Assembly: GCF_014873855.1 (NCBI RefSeq)
Contig: NZ_JADBEL010000001.1
Location: 157,101 to 221,100 of the forward strand
Reading direction: 5' to 3'
DNA from: Sporosarcina limicola
GTDB taxonomy: Bacteria > Bacillota > Bacilli > Bacillales_A > Planococcaceae
DNA length: 64,000 bases
Part shown: positions 23,757-33,162 of the stretch, piece after piece
Numbering within the stretch: the first letter of the stretch is position 1
Layout of the letters: the number at the start of each line of letters is the position of its first letter
Notes under the pieces: model-generated
What the model saw: the letters and a program-made list of their open reading frames with translations, nothing else
What the model was told of the DNA's origin: nothing
Database searches by the model: none
Program-made: the position numbers and the translations under genes

Positions 23757-26700
23757 TTAACCTTCTTTTATAAGATTTAAAGCGTCTGTCGGTTGCATAT
23801 CATCATCTTCATCAAGATCACGTAACTCGATTTCTTTAAAATCAATTGAAAGCATCTTCACGTCTAACCCAAGGCTTTGGAGTTCCTTAATAAGAACTTT
23901 AAACGATTCCGGAACACCCGGTTGAGGAACACTTTCGCCTTTAACAATCGATTCATACGTTTTCACACGCCCCACAACGTCATCTGATTTTACGGTCAGA
24001 ATTTCCTGTAACGTGTAAGCTGCACCATACGCTTCAAGCGCCCACACTTCCATCTCTCCGAAACGCTGTCCACCGAATTGAGCTTTACCTCCAAGTGGTT
24101 GCTGCGTAACAAGTGAGTATGGTCCTGTCGAACGTGCATGTAGCTTATCGTCAACCATGTGGGCAAGTTTAATCAGGTACATGACACCCACGGATACACG
24201 GTTGTCGAACGCCTCACCTGAACGTCCATCATATAAAACCGTTTTTCCGTCGCGATTCATGCCCGACTCTTCCATTGTATCCCAAACGTCTTCTTCGTTG
24301 GCACCATCAAATACAGGAGAGGCCATATGGATTCCAAGATTTCTAGAAGCCATTCCAAGATGCATTTCAAGAACCTGTCCGATGTTCATACGCGATGGTA
24401 CACCGAGCGGGTTAAGCATGACATCAATTGGTGTTCCGTCAGGTAAATATGGCATATCAGATTCAGGTAAAATACGAGAAATAACCCCTTTATTACCGTG
24501 TCGTCCAGCCATTTTATCTCCGACAGAAATTTTTCGTTTTTGAACGATGTATGCACGAACCAATTGGTTTACACCTGGTGGCAACTCATCGCCGTCTTCA
24601 CGATTAAAGACTTTCACATCAAGAACGATACCGCCTGCGCCATGAGGTACACGGAGTGATGTATCACGAACCTCACGTGCTTTTTCACCGAAAATCGCAT
24701 GTAGAAGTCGTTCTTCTGCAGTCAGTTCAGTTACACCCTTTGGAGTTACTTTACCGACAAGAATATCACCATCACGAACTTCCGCTCCAACACGGATAAT
24801 TCCACGATCATCTAGATTGCGTAGCGCATCTTCACCGACGTTTGGAATATCTCGTGTAATTTCTTCAGGCCCAAGCTTTGTATCTCTCGCTTCAGATTCG
24901 TATTCTTCAATATGAACCGAGGTGTATACATCATCTTTCACAAGACGTTCACTCATGATGATGGCATCCTCATAATTGTAACCGTCCCACGTCATGAATG
25001 CCGTGAGTACGTTTCGACCAAGTGCAAGTTCTCCCTGTTCCATTGAAGGGCCATCCGCCAGAATATCAAGTGGCTTCACACGGTCTCCTACGTTAACAAT
25101 TGGACGTTGGTTATAACAAGTTCCTTGGTTTGAACGGATGAAATTATTAAGACGGTAGATCGTTAGGTCGCCTTTTACTTCCTTCTCATCAACAGTTTCA
25201 ATACGACGAACGCGGATTTCTCTCGCTTCAACATGCTCTATAATTCCGTCAAACTTAGCGAGTACTGCCGCTCCAGAGTCACGTGCTGAAACGTGTTCCA
25301 TTCCCGTTCCGACAAACGGAGCCTCCGGATTAAGAAGTGGAACTGCTTGACGTTGCATGTTCGCTCCCATAAGGGCACGGTTCGAGTCATCATTCTCAAG
25401 GAAAGGAATACATGCTGTTGCCGCAGAAACGACTTGCTTAGGTGAAACATCCATATAGTCTATCTGATCACGTTTAAAGACGGTGTTGTCCCCTTGGAAA
25501 CGACCGACTACTCCTTCATTAACGAAAGAACCATCTTCAGACAGAATTGCATTCGCTTGTGCGACGACGTAGTTATCTTCCACATCTGCTGTCAAATAAT
25601 CAATTTGAGTAGTAACACGGCCAGATATAGGATCTACTTTTCGATAGGGTGTTTCGATAAATCCAAACTTGTTCACTTTCGCAAATGACGAGAGTGAATT
25701 GATAAGACCAATATTCGGTCCCTCTGGTGTTTCAATCGGACACATGCGGCCGTAATGGGAGTAGTGAACGTCACGCACTTCCATTCCTGCACGTTCTCGC
25801 GTCAATCCACCGGGCCCAAGCGCAGATAACCTACGTTTATGCGTAAGTTCAGCAAGCGGGTTTGTTTGGTCCATGAATTGAGAAAGTTGCGAACTACCGA
25901 AGAACTCTTTGATTGACGCAATAACTGGACGGATATTTATCAGCTGTTGCGGCACAATAGACTGTGTATCATTAATGGACATACGCTCTTTAACAACACG
26001 TTCCATCCGGGAAAGCCCGATACGGAACTGATTTTGCAGAAGCTCGCCTACTGAGCGAAGGCGCCGATTGCCAAGGTGATCGATATCATCAGTGTTTCCT
26101 ACCCCGTGAAGAAGGTTAAAGAAGTAACTGATTGAGGCAACGATATCCGCTGGCGTCACATGCTTAATTGAATCATCTACATATGCGTTCGAAATTACGT
26201 TAATCACTTGTTTTTCTTCGCTTTTCGGTGAATATATTTTAATGCACTGAATTGTAATGCTTTCGTCTAGAACGCCACTTGCGTGTGTGATTTCTTGGAA
26301 ACCGATTCCTTTTTCCAAATGCGGAAGAAGACGGTCTAGTGTACGACGATCGATAAGTTGGTCTTTCTCCAGGAGTATTTCGCCTGTTTCAGGGTCGACG
26401 AGTGTCTCGGCAACAGTTTGATTGAACAAACGGTTTTGTACATGGAGCTTTTTATTCATCTTATAGCGTCCAACATTCGCTAAATCATACCTTTTCGCAT
26501 CGAAAAAGCGAGAGAACAAGAGATTCTTCGCACTATCAAGCGTAGGGGGTTCACCCGGACGAAGACGTTCATAAATTTCAAGTAACGCCTTTTCAGAGCC
26601 TTCTGTATTATCTTTTTCAAGTGAATTACGAAGATATTCGTTATCACCAATCAAATCAATGATTTCTTGGTCGGACGAGAATCCGAGTGCACGAAGGAGT

Positions 26701-27281
26701 ACTGTAACCGGTAACTTCCGTGTACGGTCTATCCGAACATGCACGACATCTTTCGCATCTGTTTCATATTCGAGCCAAGCACCACGGTTTGGAATGACAG
26801 TTGCGCCAAAACCACGTTTTCCATTTTTGTCTGTCTTGTCGCTGTAGTACACACTTGGAGAACGGACTAGTTGAGAAACGATAACCCTCTCCGCGCCGTT
26901 AATGATAAACGTACCATTTTCCGTCATAAGTGGGAAATCACCCATGAAAACGTCCTGTTCCTTCACTTCTTCAGTCTCTTTGTTGTGTAGACGTACTTTC
27001 ACACGCAATGGTGCTGCATACGTTACATCACGCTCTTTCGATTCATCTTCAGGGTATTTTGGATCCCCTAGTTGATAATCGATGAACTCCAACGCAAGGT
27101 TTCCAGTGAAATCTTGAATCGGAGAAATATCGCGGAACATTTCCCTTAAGCCCTCTTCTAAGAACCACTCGTAAGATGCCGTCTGAATTTCAATCAGATT
27201 CGGCAGATCGAGTACTTCGCTGATCCGTGCGAAACTTCTACGCTGACGGTGTTGACCATACTGTACTAAATGACCTGTCAA
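23757..27281 (-). CDS. rpoB: DNA-directed RNA polymerase subunit beta
   Basis: Second largest polymerase subunit, target of rifampicin. With the TTG start at 27281 it has 1174 residues and begins (M)[20 protein letters not shown]. The TTG fits the GAGGGGTG ribosome-binding site; an in-frame GTG three codons upstream (27290) would overlap it. The rifampicin region reads [20 protein letters not shown] then [14 protein letters not shown], wild type. The C-terminus ends shortly after [12 protein letters not shown], a little shorter than Bacillus subtilis. Preceded by a promoter and an attenuator-like hairpin. Confidence 0.97.
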   Translation of the reverse strand: MTGHLVQYGQHRQRRSFARISEVLDLPNLIEIQTASYEWFLEEGLREMFRDISPIQDFTGNLALEFIDYQLGDPKYPEDESKERDVTYAAPLRVKVRLHNKETEEVKEQDVFMGDFPLMTENGTFIINGAERVIVSQLVRSPSVYYSDKTDKNGKRGFGATVIPNRGAWLEYETDAKDVVHVRIDRTRKLPVTVLLRALGFSSDQEIIDLIGDNEYLRNSLEKDNTEGSEKALLEIYERLRPGEPPTLDSAKNLLFSRFFDAKRYDLANVGRYKMNKKLHVQNRLFNQTVAETLVDPETGEILLEKDQLIDRRTLDRLLPHLEKGIGFQEITHASGVLDESITIQCIKIYSPKSEEKQVINVISNAYVDDSIKHVTPADIVASISYFFNLLHGVGNTDDIDHLGNRRLRSVGELLQNQFRIGLSRMERVVKERMSINDTQSIVPQQLINIRPVIASIKEFFGSSQLSQFMDQTNPLAELTHKRRLSALGPGGLTRERAGMEVRDVHYSHYGRMCPIETPEGPNIGLINSLSSFAKVNKFGFIETPYRKVDPISGRVTTQIDYLTADVEDNYVVAQANAILSEDGSFVNEGVVGRFQGDNTVFKRDQIDYMDVSPKQVVSAATACIPFLENDDSNRALMGANMQRQAVPLLNPEAPFVGTGMEHVSARDSGAAVLAKFDGIIEHVEAREIRVRRIETVDEKEVKGDLTIYRLNNFIRSNQGTCYNQRPIVNVGDRVKPLDILADGPSMEQGELALGRNVLTAFMTWDGYNYEDAIIMSERLVKDDVYTSVHIEEYESEARDTKLGPEEITRDIPNVGEDALRNLDDRGIIRVGAEVRDGDILVGKVTPKGVTELTAEERLLHAIFGEKAREVRDTSLRVPHGAGGIVLDVKVFNREDGDELPPGVNQLVRAYIVQKRKISVGDKMAGRHGNKGVISRILPESDMPYLPDGTPIDVMLNPLGVPSRMNIGQVLEMHLGMASRNLGIHMASPVFDGANEEDVWDTMEESGMNRDGKTVLYDGRSGEAFDNRVSVGVMYLIKLAHMVDDKLHARSTGPYSLVTQQPLGGKAQFGGQRFGEMEVWALEAYGAAYTLQEILTVKSDDVVGRVKTYESIVKGESVPQPGVPESFKVLIKELQSLGLDVKMLSIDFKEIELRDLDEDDDMQPTDALNLIKEG

Positions 27282-27345
27282 CTCTTTCACCCCTCATAAA
27301 ACAATAATAGTTCTTTGCGAAATCACAAAAATAGTGTATGATATC

Positions 27346-27388
27346 GAAAAAACAAAAAGAAAACGAGTTCCGGCAAGAGCTCATTTTC
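27346..27388 (-). terminator. Terminator/attenuator upstream of rpoB
   Basis: GAAAATGAG (27388-27380) pairs with CTCGTTTTC (27367-27359) and is followed by TTTTTGTTTTTT (27358-27347). It lies between rsmC and rpoB, about 75 nt ahead of the start. It could end the rplJ-rplL-rsmC transcript or attenuate transcription into rpoB. Confidence 0.75.
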
Positions 27389-27486
27389 GGTTTGACAATC
27401 CTTTATACAACGTCAGTATACCTTTAGTTTCCATTATTCATGCAAAAGGGCATACGACCGCACTATAATAATTTATGCATTTTACA

Positions 27487-27515
27487 ACATTACCACACTG
27501 TCTCTCTCACGTCAA
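27487..27515 (-). promoter_or_regulatory. Possible rpoB promoter overlapping the rsmC stop
   Basis: -35 TTGACG (27510-27515) is formed by the last codons of rsmC; after 17 nt comes TAATGT (27487-27492), a moderate -10. If used, the leader would be about 200 nt long and would contain the hairpin at 27346-27388. Confidence 0.45.
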
Positions 27516-28115
27516 GACTTTTTGGGCTCTCAATATATAATACCCCTTCTTCTTAACGACTATCTCAACGCTTCCGAAAAGTTCTGTCAAACGGTCCATC
27601 GTTGAAGGTGCCCCTTGTTTCTTCTGAATGACAACCCACAGTTCGCCACCCTCTTCAAGTTTCGAAAATGCTCCCTGATAAAAATTGAATACCGTCTCTT
27701 TTCCTGCACGGATTGGCGGATTCGTCAAAATTGCAGCAAACCTGTTCCCCGTGACATTAGATAATGCATCGCTTGAATAAACCGTCACATTCGTAATGCG
27801 ATTTTGCTGTGCATTATGCGTCGCAAGTGTAAGCGCCCGTTCGTTCACATCAATCATATGAACGCTCCGTTCTGGAAAAGATGCGGCAATAGATAAACCA
27901 ATCGGGCCATAGCCACAACCGATATCAAGAATAGCCCCTACCGATTCGGGTAAACTAAAGGCTTCAGCAAGAAGTTGAGAACCAAAATCCACTTCACCTT
28001 TACTGAATACACCAGCATCTGTTTTGAACCTCAGGGTAACCCCACGTAGTGTCGCAGACCATTCTTTCGGACTACTTTTCACCTTCGGATCTTTCGAGTA
28101 ATAATGTTCAGACAT
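27507..28115 (-). CDS. Class I SAM-dependent methyltransferase, RsmC-like (YbxB)
   Basis: Similar to Bacillus subtilis YbxB and to the catalytic half of RsmC, which methylates a guanine of 16S rRNA; the exact substrate is not established from sequence. The 202 residues begin MSEHYYSKDPKVKSS. They contain SAM-binding motif I (ILDIGCGYGPIG, about 63-74) and the NPPIRAGK catalytic motif typical of N2-guanine methyltransferases. The start at 28115 follows GGGGGGAGG; the longer frame runs back through the rplL terminator and is not used. It lies between rplL and rpoB as in Bacillus. Confidence 0.9.
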   Translation of the reverse strand: MSEHYYSKDPKVKSSPKEWSATLRGVTLRFKTDAGVFSKGEVDFGSQLLAEAFSLPESVGAILDIGCGYGPIGLSIAASFPERSVHMIDVNERALTLATHNAQQNRITNVTVYSSDALSNVTGNRFAAILTNPPIRAGKETVFNFYQGAFSKLEEGGELWVVIQKKQGAPSTMDRLTELFGSVEIVVKKKGYYILRAQKVLT

Positions 28116-28174
28116 GCAAGTCCTCCCCCCGTATATAAAACAAAGGTAATCTAAGGTTGTCATATAGACTCTAG

Positions 28175-28224
28175 ACAAAAAAATGGAGAAAAGCCCGTCG
28201 ATTTCTGACGAGCTTTTCTCCATT
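28175..28224 (-). terminator. Terminator after rplL
   Basis: AATGGAGAAAAGC and its complement (28182-28194 with 28212-28224) form a 13-bp stem with an inner CGTC/GACG extension, followed by seven U (28182-28176). It ends most rplJ-rplL transcripts; rsmC would be reached by read-through. Confidence 0.9.
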
Positions 28225-28233
28225 ATTTGAAAA

Positions 28234-28596
28234 TTACTTAACTTCGATTCCAGCGCCAACTTCTTCAAGTTTCGCTTTCATTTCTTCTGCTTCTTCTTTA
28301 GTTACGCCCTCTTTAATTGCTTTTGGTGCGTTATCAACAACTTCTTTAGCTTCTTTCAAGCCAAGACCTGTGATTTCACGAACAGCTTTGATAACTTTGA
28401 TTTTTTGATCTCCTGCAGATGTAAGGATTACATCAAATTCAGTTTGTTCAGCAGCTGCTTCTCCAGCACCAGCGCCAGCCATTGCCATAGGTGCAGCAGC
28501 AGTTACGCCAAACTCGTCTTCGATTGCCTTTACAAGGTCGTTAAGTTCAAGAACTGTCATTTCTTTAATTGCTTCAAGGATTTGTTCTTTAGTCAT
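28234..28596 (-). CDS. rplL: 50S ribosomal protein L7/L12
   Basis: bL12, the multicopy stalk protein that recruits translational GTPases. The 120 residues comprise an N-terminal dimerisation helix pair ([20 protein letters not shown]), an alanine-rich hinge (about 35-50) and the globular C-terminal domain with [18 protein letters not shown]. It follows rplJ by 69 nt. Confidence 0.98.
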   Translation of the reverse strand: MTKEQILEAIKEMTVLELNDLVKAIEDEFGVTAAAPMAMAGAGAGEAAAEQTEFDVILTSAGDQKIKVIKAVREITGLGLKEAKEVVDNAPKAIKEGVTKEEAEEMKAKLEEVGAGIEVK

Positions 28597-28665
28597 TAGT
28601 AGTTCCTCCTAAAATAATTGTTTTTGTCGGGTCTTAGCCCGCATTTTTTCGCTCAAGCCGCTTTA

Positions 28666-29166
28666 TTAAGCACCTTGTTCTTCTTTTTGCTCCGCAACAG
28701 CTTTTGTTGCAAGCGCGAAGTTGCGCATTGGAGCTTGTAGTACGCTGAGAAGCATAGAAAGTAGACCTTCGCGAGATGGAAGTTCTGCCAATGCTTTGAC
28801 GTCTGCTTCTGTCGCAATCGTTCCTTCGATGACACCAGCTTTAATTTCAAGTTTGTCGTTTTTCTTTGCAAAATCGTTAAGGATTTTAGCAGGAGCAACA
28901 ACATCTTCGTTTGAGAATGCAATTGCATTCGGTCCTGTTAGGTATTCATTCAACCCTTCAAGTCCGGCAGCTTCAGCAGCACGGCGTGACATTGAGTTTT
29001 TGTAAACTTTAAAGTCAATACCTGCTTCACGAAGCTGTTTACGAAGTTCTGTAACTTGGCCAACAGTTAAACCGCGGTAATCTACAACAACAACCGAAGC
29101 CGCTGATTTCAATTTATCCGAAATTTCACCGACAACCGCTTTTTTAGCTTCTAACACTTTGCTCAT
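28666..29166 (-). CDS. rplJ: 50S ribosomal protein L10
   Basis: uL10, the base of the L12 stalk. The 166-residue product begins [20 protein letters not shown] and ends AEQKEEQGA, with the C-terminal helix that carries L12 dimers. The start at 29166 follows TAGGAGGTG; the in-frame ATG ten codons upstream is inside the leader. L10 with L12 binds its own leader RNA, present at 29210-29340. Confidence 0.98.
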   Translation of the reverse strand: MSKVLEAKKAVVGEISDKLKSAASVVVVDYRGLTVGQVTELRKQLREAGIDFKVYKNSMSRRAAEAAGLEGLNEYLTGPNAIAFSNEDVVAPAKILNDFAKKNDKLEIKAGVIEGTIATEADVKALAELPSREGLLSMLLSVLQAPMRNFALATKAVAEQKEEQGA

Positions 29167-29209
29167 TTTGACACCTCCTAAAAAATTTGGGGTCATTTAT
29201 ACCGATACG

Positions 29210-29340
29210 AAAAAGCCCTCAGGTCTATATAAAATAGACTCGAGGGCAGAAAAGTCGTCATCTTTTAAATTTAAAAGAGCGTCTTGTCCTCGGCAGGAAT
29301 TTTAAGCGGCAAGCCGCTCCTACTGTCTACGGTACAAATG
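29210..29340 (-). promoter_or_regulatory. Ribosomal protein L10 leader with attenuator
   Basis: The rplJ leader contains the L10-leader hallmark blocks CCGTAGACAGTAGG and CCTGCCGAGGACAAGACG separated by a GCGGC/GCCGC hairpin. Downstream a strong hairpin (GAGGGC at 29242-29247 with GCCCTC at 29215-29220, extended by AGTCTAT/ATAGACC) is followed by five U. This is the arrangement of the Firmicute L10 leader, where L10(L12)4 binding favours termination. Confidence 0.9.
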
Positions 29341-29361
29341 GTGCTATTCACAACAGAAGTC

Positions 29362-29390
29362 ATCATATCAGAAGACTTGCCGTCAGTCAA
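29362..29390 (-). promoter_or_regulatory. Promoter of rplJ-rplL
   Basis: -35 TTGACT (29385-29390), 17-nt spacer, -10 TATGAT (29362-29367), starting only three bases after the rplA stop codon. It drives the L10 leader transcript. Confidence 0.85.
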
Positions 29391-29392
29391 TA

Positions 29393-30094
29393 TTATCTTT
29401 TGATATCTACGCTTGAAGGATCAACTTTAACAGAAGGACCCATTGTAGTCGTCAAATTAACAGACTTCATATATGTGCCTTTTGCTGATGCAGGTTTCGC
29501 TTTTAGAACTGTTTCGAAAACAGTCGCGAAGTTCTCTGCAAGTTTGTCATTGTCGAATGAAACTTTTCCGATTGGCGCGTGGATGATTCCACCCTTTTCC
29601 GCACGGTATTCAACTTTACCTGCTTTAATTTCTTCAATAGCTTTCGCTACGTCAAATGTCACTGTACCTGTTTTAGGGTTCGGCATAAGTCCTTTTGGCC
29701 CAAGAACACGACCAATTTTACCTACTTCACCCATCATGTCAGGAGTAGCTACGATTACATCAAAATCAAACCAACCTTGTTGAATTTTCGCAATATATTC
29801 CGCATCCCCTGCAAAGTCTGCACCTGCAGCTTCTGCTTCTTTAAGTTTTTCGCCTTTAGCGAAAACAAGAACACGTTGTGTTTTACCAGTACCGTTTGGA
29901 AGTACTACTGCCCCACGGATTTGTTGATCATTTTTTTTCGTATCGATTCCTAGACGGAATGCGACTTCGACCGTTGCATCGAAATTGACTGTGCTAGTCT
30001 TTTTCGCGAGCTCGATTGCTTCTTTCATATCGTACGCTTTCATTGGTTCAACTAGCTTGCTAGCTTCTGCGAGCTTTTTACCTCTTTTAGCCAT
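29393..30094 (-). CDS. rplA: 50S ribosomal protein L1
   Basis: uL1, on the mobile stalk that guides E-site tRNA; also an autogenous translational repressor in many bacteria. The 233 residues begin [20 protein letters not shown], and contain the RNA-binding signature [20 protein letters not shown]. It follows rplK by 120 nt, an unusually long gap that holds a hairpin and an L1-site-like element. Confidence 0.98.
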   Translation of the reverse strand: MAKRGKKLAEASKLVEPMKAYDMKEAIELAKKTSTVNFDATVEVAFRLGIDTKKNDQQIRGAVVLPNGTGKTQRVLVFAKGEKLKEAEAAGADFAGDAEYIAKIQQGWFDFDVIVATPDMMGEVGKIGRVLGPKGLMPNPKTGTVTFDVAKAIEEIKAGKVEYRAEKGGIIHAPIGKVSFDNDKLAENFATVFETVLKAKPASAKGTYMKSVNLTTTMGPSVKVDPSSVDIKR

Positions 30095-30114
30095 TATAAA
30101 TTTCCTCCTCGTTT

Positions 30115-30179
30115 GTGGTTTTAACGGATTGAACCTCCCACGAATAAGGGTTGCGTGCTCCTGAGAACAAGCGCAACCC
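30115..30179 (-). promoter_or_regulatory. Second L1-binding-site-like element and hairpin ahead of rplA
   Basis: In the rplK-rplA spacer, an 8-bp hairpin (GGGTTGCG / CGCAACCC, 30148-30179) precedes GUGGGAGG ... CC ... UUAAAACCACA (30141-30115). The second part matches the pattern in front of rplK (30667-30691), so L1 may also repress rplA directly. By eye only. Confidence 0.55.
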
Positions 30180-30214
30180 CCACTACAAAGAACTACTGCC
30201 TTACGAGATCAAAA

Positions 30215-30640
30215 TCAATCTTCAATCGTGATTCCCATACTGCGGGCAGTACCTTCAACCATTGCCATCGCCGCTTCTACTGATGCTGCGTTTAGGTCTT
30301 CCATCTTTTGTTCTGCAATTTCGCGAACTTTATCACGCTTTACAGTAGCAACTTTCTTTTTATTCGGCTCACCTGAACCTTTTTGAAGATTAGCTGCAAC
30401 CTTCAGCAATACTGCTGCCGGTGGAGTTTTTGTAATGAATGTGAATGAACGGTCCTCGAATACAGAAATCACAACAGGAATAATTAGACCTGCTTGATCC
30501 GCTGTACGCGCATTAAATTCTTTACAGAATCCCATGATGTTCACACCTGCTTGTCCTAACGCCGGTCCAACTGGCGGAGCCGGATTTGCTTTCCCAGCAG
30601 GAATTTGCAATTTAACAACTTTAATAACTTTTTTAGCCAC
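30215..30640 (-). CDS. rplK: 50S ribosomal protein L11
   Basis: uL11, at the GTPase-associated centre; needed for stringent response sensing by Rel and target region of thiostrepton. The 141-residue product starts with GTG (30638-30640), (M)[19 protein letters not shown], behind AAGGAGGTG. It keeps the proline-rich [20 protein letters not shown] segment. An upstream in-frame ATG lies in the leader and is rejected. Confidence 0.97.
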   Translation of the reverse strand: MAKKVIKVVKLQIPAGKANPAPPVGPALGQAGVNIMGFCKEFNARTADQAGLIIPVVISVFEDRSFTFITKTPPAAVLLKVAANLQKGSGEPNKKKVATVKRDKVREIAEQKMEDLNAASVEAAMAMVEGTARSMGITIED

Positions 30641-30660
30641 GAGACACACCTCCTTAAGTC

Positions 30661-30719
30661 CGTGATGTGGTAATAGGGTTGCCCCTCCCACTCAATATGT
30701 GCCTGCCGGCTTACGCCGG
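30661..30719 (-). promoter_or_regulatory. L1-binding leader element ahead of rplK
   Basis: The rplK leader has a CCGGC/GCCGG hairpin (30706-30719) followed by GTGGGAGGGGCAACCC and ATTACCACATCACGG. The GUGG/CCAC pairing with an internal GGG/CCC stem is the layout of the L1 mRNA site, which mimics its 23S rRNA target. Repression by L1 is known in the family and inferred here. Confidence 0.65.
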
Positions 30720-30769
30720 TAGATTTGGTTGATACGTTCAAACTATTCGTTTGTAGTCTGACCTTTGAA

Positions 30770-30798
30770 ATGATACCACTATTACACACTACACGCAA
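30770..30798 (-). promoter_or_regulatory. Promoter of rplK-rplA
   Basis: -35 TTGCGT (30793-30798), 17-nt spacer, -10 TATCAT (30770-30775), in the gap after nusG. The resulting leader is about 125 nt long. Confidence 0.65.
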
Positions 30799-30809
30799 GT
30801 AGCAATCGA

Positions 30810-31349
30810 TTATAATTTTTCGATTTGTTCGAAGTCGAGCTCCATTTTCGTTTCCCGGCCGAACATATCCACCGATACTTTAATTTTGCCTTTATCTTCA
30901 TCAATTTCTTCTACTTTACCTTGGAAGTGCGCAAATGGCCCTTCAAGTACTTGAACCATCTCACCCAGCGCAAAGTCAACTTCCATCTTACGTTCTTTCA
31001 CACCCATTTGTTTGAGAATGAATTCGACTTCCTCAGGTAGTAATGGGGTCGGTTTCGCCCCACCGCCTGACGAACCAATAAACCCAGTTACCCCAGGTGT
31101 ATTCCGTACGACATACCACGAATCGTCTGTCATGATAATTTCCACAAGTACATAGCCCGGAAACGTCTTTTTCATAACTACACGTTTTTTACCTTCTTTG
31201 AAATCCGTTTCTTCCTCTTCCGGAATAATGACACGGAAAATCTTATCTTGCATACCCATCGTTTCTACACGTTTTTCTAGATTAGCTTTCACCTTATTCT
31301 CATAACCAGAGTACGTATGAACGACATACCAATTTTTCTCCATTTCCAT
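30810..31349 (-). CDS. nusG: Transcription termination/antitermination factor NusG
   Basis: Binds the polymerase clamp; in Bacillus it promotes sequence-specific pausing and couples to ribosomes. The protein has 179 residues: the NGN domain (EKNWYVVHTYSGYENKVKAN ... DDSWYVVRNTPGVTGFIG) and the C-terminal KOW domain (VQVLEGPFAHFQGKVEEID). Start is the ATG at 31349 or 31343; neither has a Shine-Dalgarno at normal distance. A good one (AAGGAGGG) lies some 20 nt further up and can pair with GTCCTC. Confidence 0.95.
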   Translation of the reverse strand: MEMEKNWYVVHTYSGYENKVKANLEKRVETMGMQDKIFRVIIPEEEETDFKEGKKRVVMKKTFPGYVLVEIIMTDDSWYVVRNTPGVTGFIGSSGGGAKPTPLLPEEVEFILKQMGVKERKMEVDFALGEMVQVLEGPFAHFQGKVEEIDEDKGKIKVSVDMFGRETKMELDFEQIEKL

Positions 31350-31394
31350 AGTGACGAGGACTGTACGTCCGTCCCTCCTTTTTCGTACAAAATG

Positions 31395-31422
31395 AAAAAA
31401 CCCGTTCAACCTGTCAGACGGG
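31395..31422 (-). terminator. Terminator-like hairpin between secE and nusG
   Basis: CCCGT and ACGGG (31422-31401) pair, followed by six U (31400-31395). It lies directly between secE and nusG, so it would lower nusG expression relative to secE or act as an attenuator. Confidence 0.65.
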
Positions 31423-31455
31423 ATATTTCTCAAGGTGATTATTCATATTACTTAA

Positions 31456-31641
31456 TTAAAACGCAAGATACCATTCCATTACCCGCGAAATGCCAAGGTC
31501 GACAAGTCCGAAATATACCGCCATGAAAGCGACTGTAGAAAGAACGACAATTGTGTATCGTGTCAATTCTTTACGTTTCGGCCAGCTGACTTTCCTCATC
31601 TCTGATCCGACAGCTTTTAAAAATCCGATTAACTTGTTCAT
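31456..31641 (-). CDS. secE: Protein translocase subunit SecE
   Basis: Clamp subunit of the Sec translocon. The 61-residue protein has the cytosolic amphipathic helix with VGSEMRKVSWPKRKELTRYT, and one membrane helix (TIVVLSTVAFMAVYFGLVDL). This short single-span form is usual in Bacillales. It lies between rpmG and nusG. Confidence 0.97.
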   Translation of the reverse strand: MNKLIGFLKAVGSEMRKVSWPKRKELTRYTIVVLSTVAFMAVYFGLVDLGISRVMEWYLAF

Positions 31642-31693
31642 TCTATCGTAACCCTCCGAACATAAAAGTGATATTTACTATCAGACTGATGTT

Positions 31694-31843
31694 TTATGCC
31701 GTCTGCTTGTGCACTGTATGTGTATTACAATGACTGCAAAATTTCTTAAGTGACAAACGTTCCGTCGGCTTATTACTCCGTGCTGGCACGGAATAGTTTC
31801 GTGATCCACATGTATTACAACTTAAAATAATCTTTTTAGACAT
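31694..31843 (-). CDS. rpmG: 50S ribosomal protein L33
   Basis: bL33, 49 residues, beginning [20 protein letters not shown]. Two CXXC pairs (CNTC and CSHC) make it the zinc-binding form. Located between sigH and secE, like the Bacillus subtilis rpmGB copy. A GAGGAAA ribosome-binding site precedes the ATG. Confidence 0.94.
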   Translation of the reverse strand: MSKKIILSCNTCGSRNYSVPARSNKPTERLSLKKFCSHCNTHTVHKQTA

Positions 31844-31921
31844 TTCCTCATCCTATACGACCTTATAGTCTTCATAAAGAGTACCATCTAAAATTCATGG
31901 TGTCAATACGATGAAAACTTG

Positions 31922-32575
31922 TTATAAACGTACCGCATCGACTTGCATATAACGCTCAAGTTTTCGTTTTATCCGCTGAAGTGCATTATCGACCGATTTT
32001 ACTTGTCTGTTTAGTTCCTCCGAAATTTCCTGATAGGATTGTCCCTCCAAATAAAGTGCCAATACTTGTTTTTCAAGGCCACTCAATACTTTGTTCATCT
32101 CTTCTTCCATCTGGATGAAGTCTTCTTTGTGAATCATGAGGTCCTCAGGGTCGTCAAGAATCGGTCCTGCGATTACATCGAGCAGTGTACGATCGGATTC
32201 TTCGTCAAAAACTGGCTTATCTAGCGAGACTGATGTATTAAGCGGAATGTGTTTTTGTCTTGTCGCAGTTTTAATAGCCGTAATAATCTGCCGTGTGATG
32301 CAAAGTTCCGCAAATGCTTTGAATGAACTCAATCTGTCCGCTTTAAAATCGCGGATTGCCTTGTATAGACCCACCATTCCTTCTTGAATGATATCTTCCC
32401 GGTCCCCACCGATTAAAAAGTAAGATCTTGCTTTCAGTCGGACAAATGATTGGTACTTTGTAATAAGAAAATTAAGCGCATCCGTGTTCCCCCGGTGGAT
32501 GATTGCAATGATTTCTCCATCAGATAGCACAGTGAAATCCGATATGTCGCCTTCAACGTATATTTTCTTCACCAA
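31922..32575 (-). CDS. sigH: RNA polymerase sigma-H factor
   Basis: Sigma-70 family factor for the transition to stationary phase, competence and sporulation onset. About 217 residues: region 2 with FLIGGDREDIIQEGMVGLYK and region 4 with LYLEGQSYQEISEELNRQ. The start is uncertain. TTG at 32575 best fits the Shine-Dalgarno GGGGTGATC; GTG at 32572 and the GTG at 32584 are alternatives. It lies between rae1 and rpmG as in Bacillus. Confidence 0.95.
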   Translation of the reverse strand: MVKKIYVEGDISDFTVLSDGEIIAIIHRGNTDALNFLITKYQSFVRLKARSYFLIGGDREDIIQEGMVGLYKAIRDFKADRLSSFKAFAELCITRQIITAIKTATRQKHIPLNTSVSLDKPVFDEESDRTLLDVIAGPILDDPEDLMIHKEDFIQMEEEMNKVLSGLEKQVLALYLEGQSYQEISEELNRQVKSVDNALQRIKRKLERYMQVDAVRL

Positions 32576-32646
32576 CTGGATCACCCCGGTTCGTTATTGC
32601 TATTATTAACCTAGTATACCTTATGGAAATTTTTTACGTCAACTAT

Positions 32647-33162
32647 TCATTTCATTCCACGTCGCCACTTTTCAAATATTTCCGCAACTTCATCAGTTAA
32701 AGGGATCTTCGAAGACGGTCGCTGCTCCTGAATATTCTTCACTTTAGCAGCGATCGACTTATCAATTTCATCCATCTCAATCTGAAGTTCCCGAGCTGAT
32801 TTTCGAAGAGCACCCTGCGCAAAAATAACCCATTGCTCCGTTAAATCCGACGTCGCCACATGAATCTGCACTCGACGTCCACCTAGCTCTGAGACAAGCT
32901 TTTCGATTCGCTCATCTGCCGTTTCGTTTTTCCGAGTAAAGAAGATTTCAACATCGTGATGACGCTTTCTCTTTTCAATTCCCGGTACAAGGTGCGCATC
33001 GAAGACGATAATGACACGCCAACCTGTATGCGCTTTGTACTCAGCCATTTTTTCAATCAGACGGTCACGTGCATCGGCAAGTCGTTCTTTTTTCATTTGA
33101 CGCAATTCTTCCCATGCACCGATGACGTTATAGCCATCGACAAGGAGGGTATCTGTTCTCAT
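32647..33162 (-). CDS. rae1: Ribosome-dependent mRNA endonuclease Rae1 (YacP, NYN domain)
   Basis: In Bacillus subtilis Rae1 enters the ribosomal A site and cleaves mRNA between codons. The 171-residue protein is a NYN/PIN-like domain: LLVDGYNVIGAW near the N-terminus holds the first acidic residue, followed by VIIVFDAHLVPG. The ATG overlaps the rlmB stop by four bases (ATGA), so the two are probably translationally coupled. Confidence 0.93.
   Translation of the reverse strand: MRTDTLLVDGYNVIGAWEELRQMKKERLADARDRLIEKMAEYKAHTGWRVIIVFDAHLVPGIEKRKRHHDVEIFFTRKNETADERIEKLVSELGGRRVQIHVATSDLTEQWVIFAQGALRKSARELQIEMDEIDKSIAAKVKNIQEQRPSSKIPLTDEVAEIFEKWRRGMK

Noticed and set aside
28116..28268. 51-codon N-terminal extension of the RsmC-like protein
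   Set aside because: It reads through the rplL terminator hairpin; the internal ATG has a strong ribosome-binding site and matches the known N-terminus.
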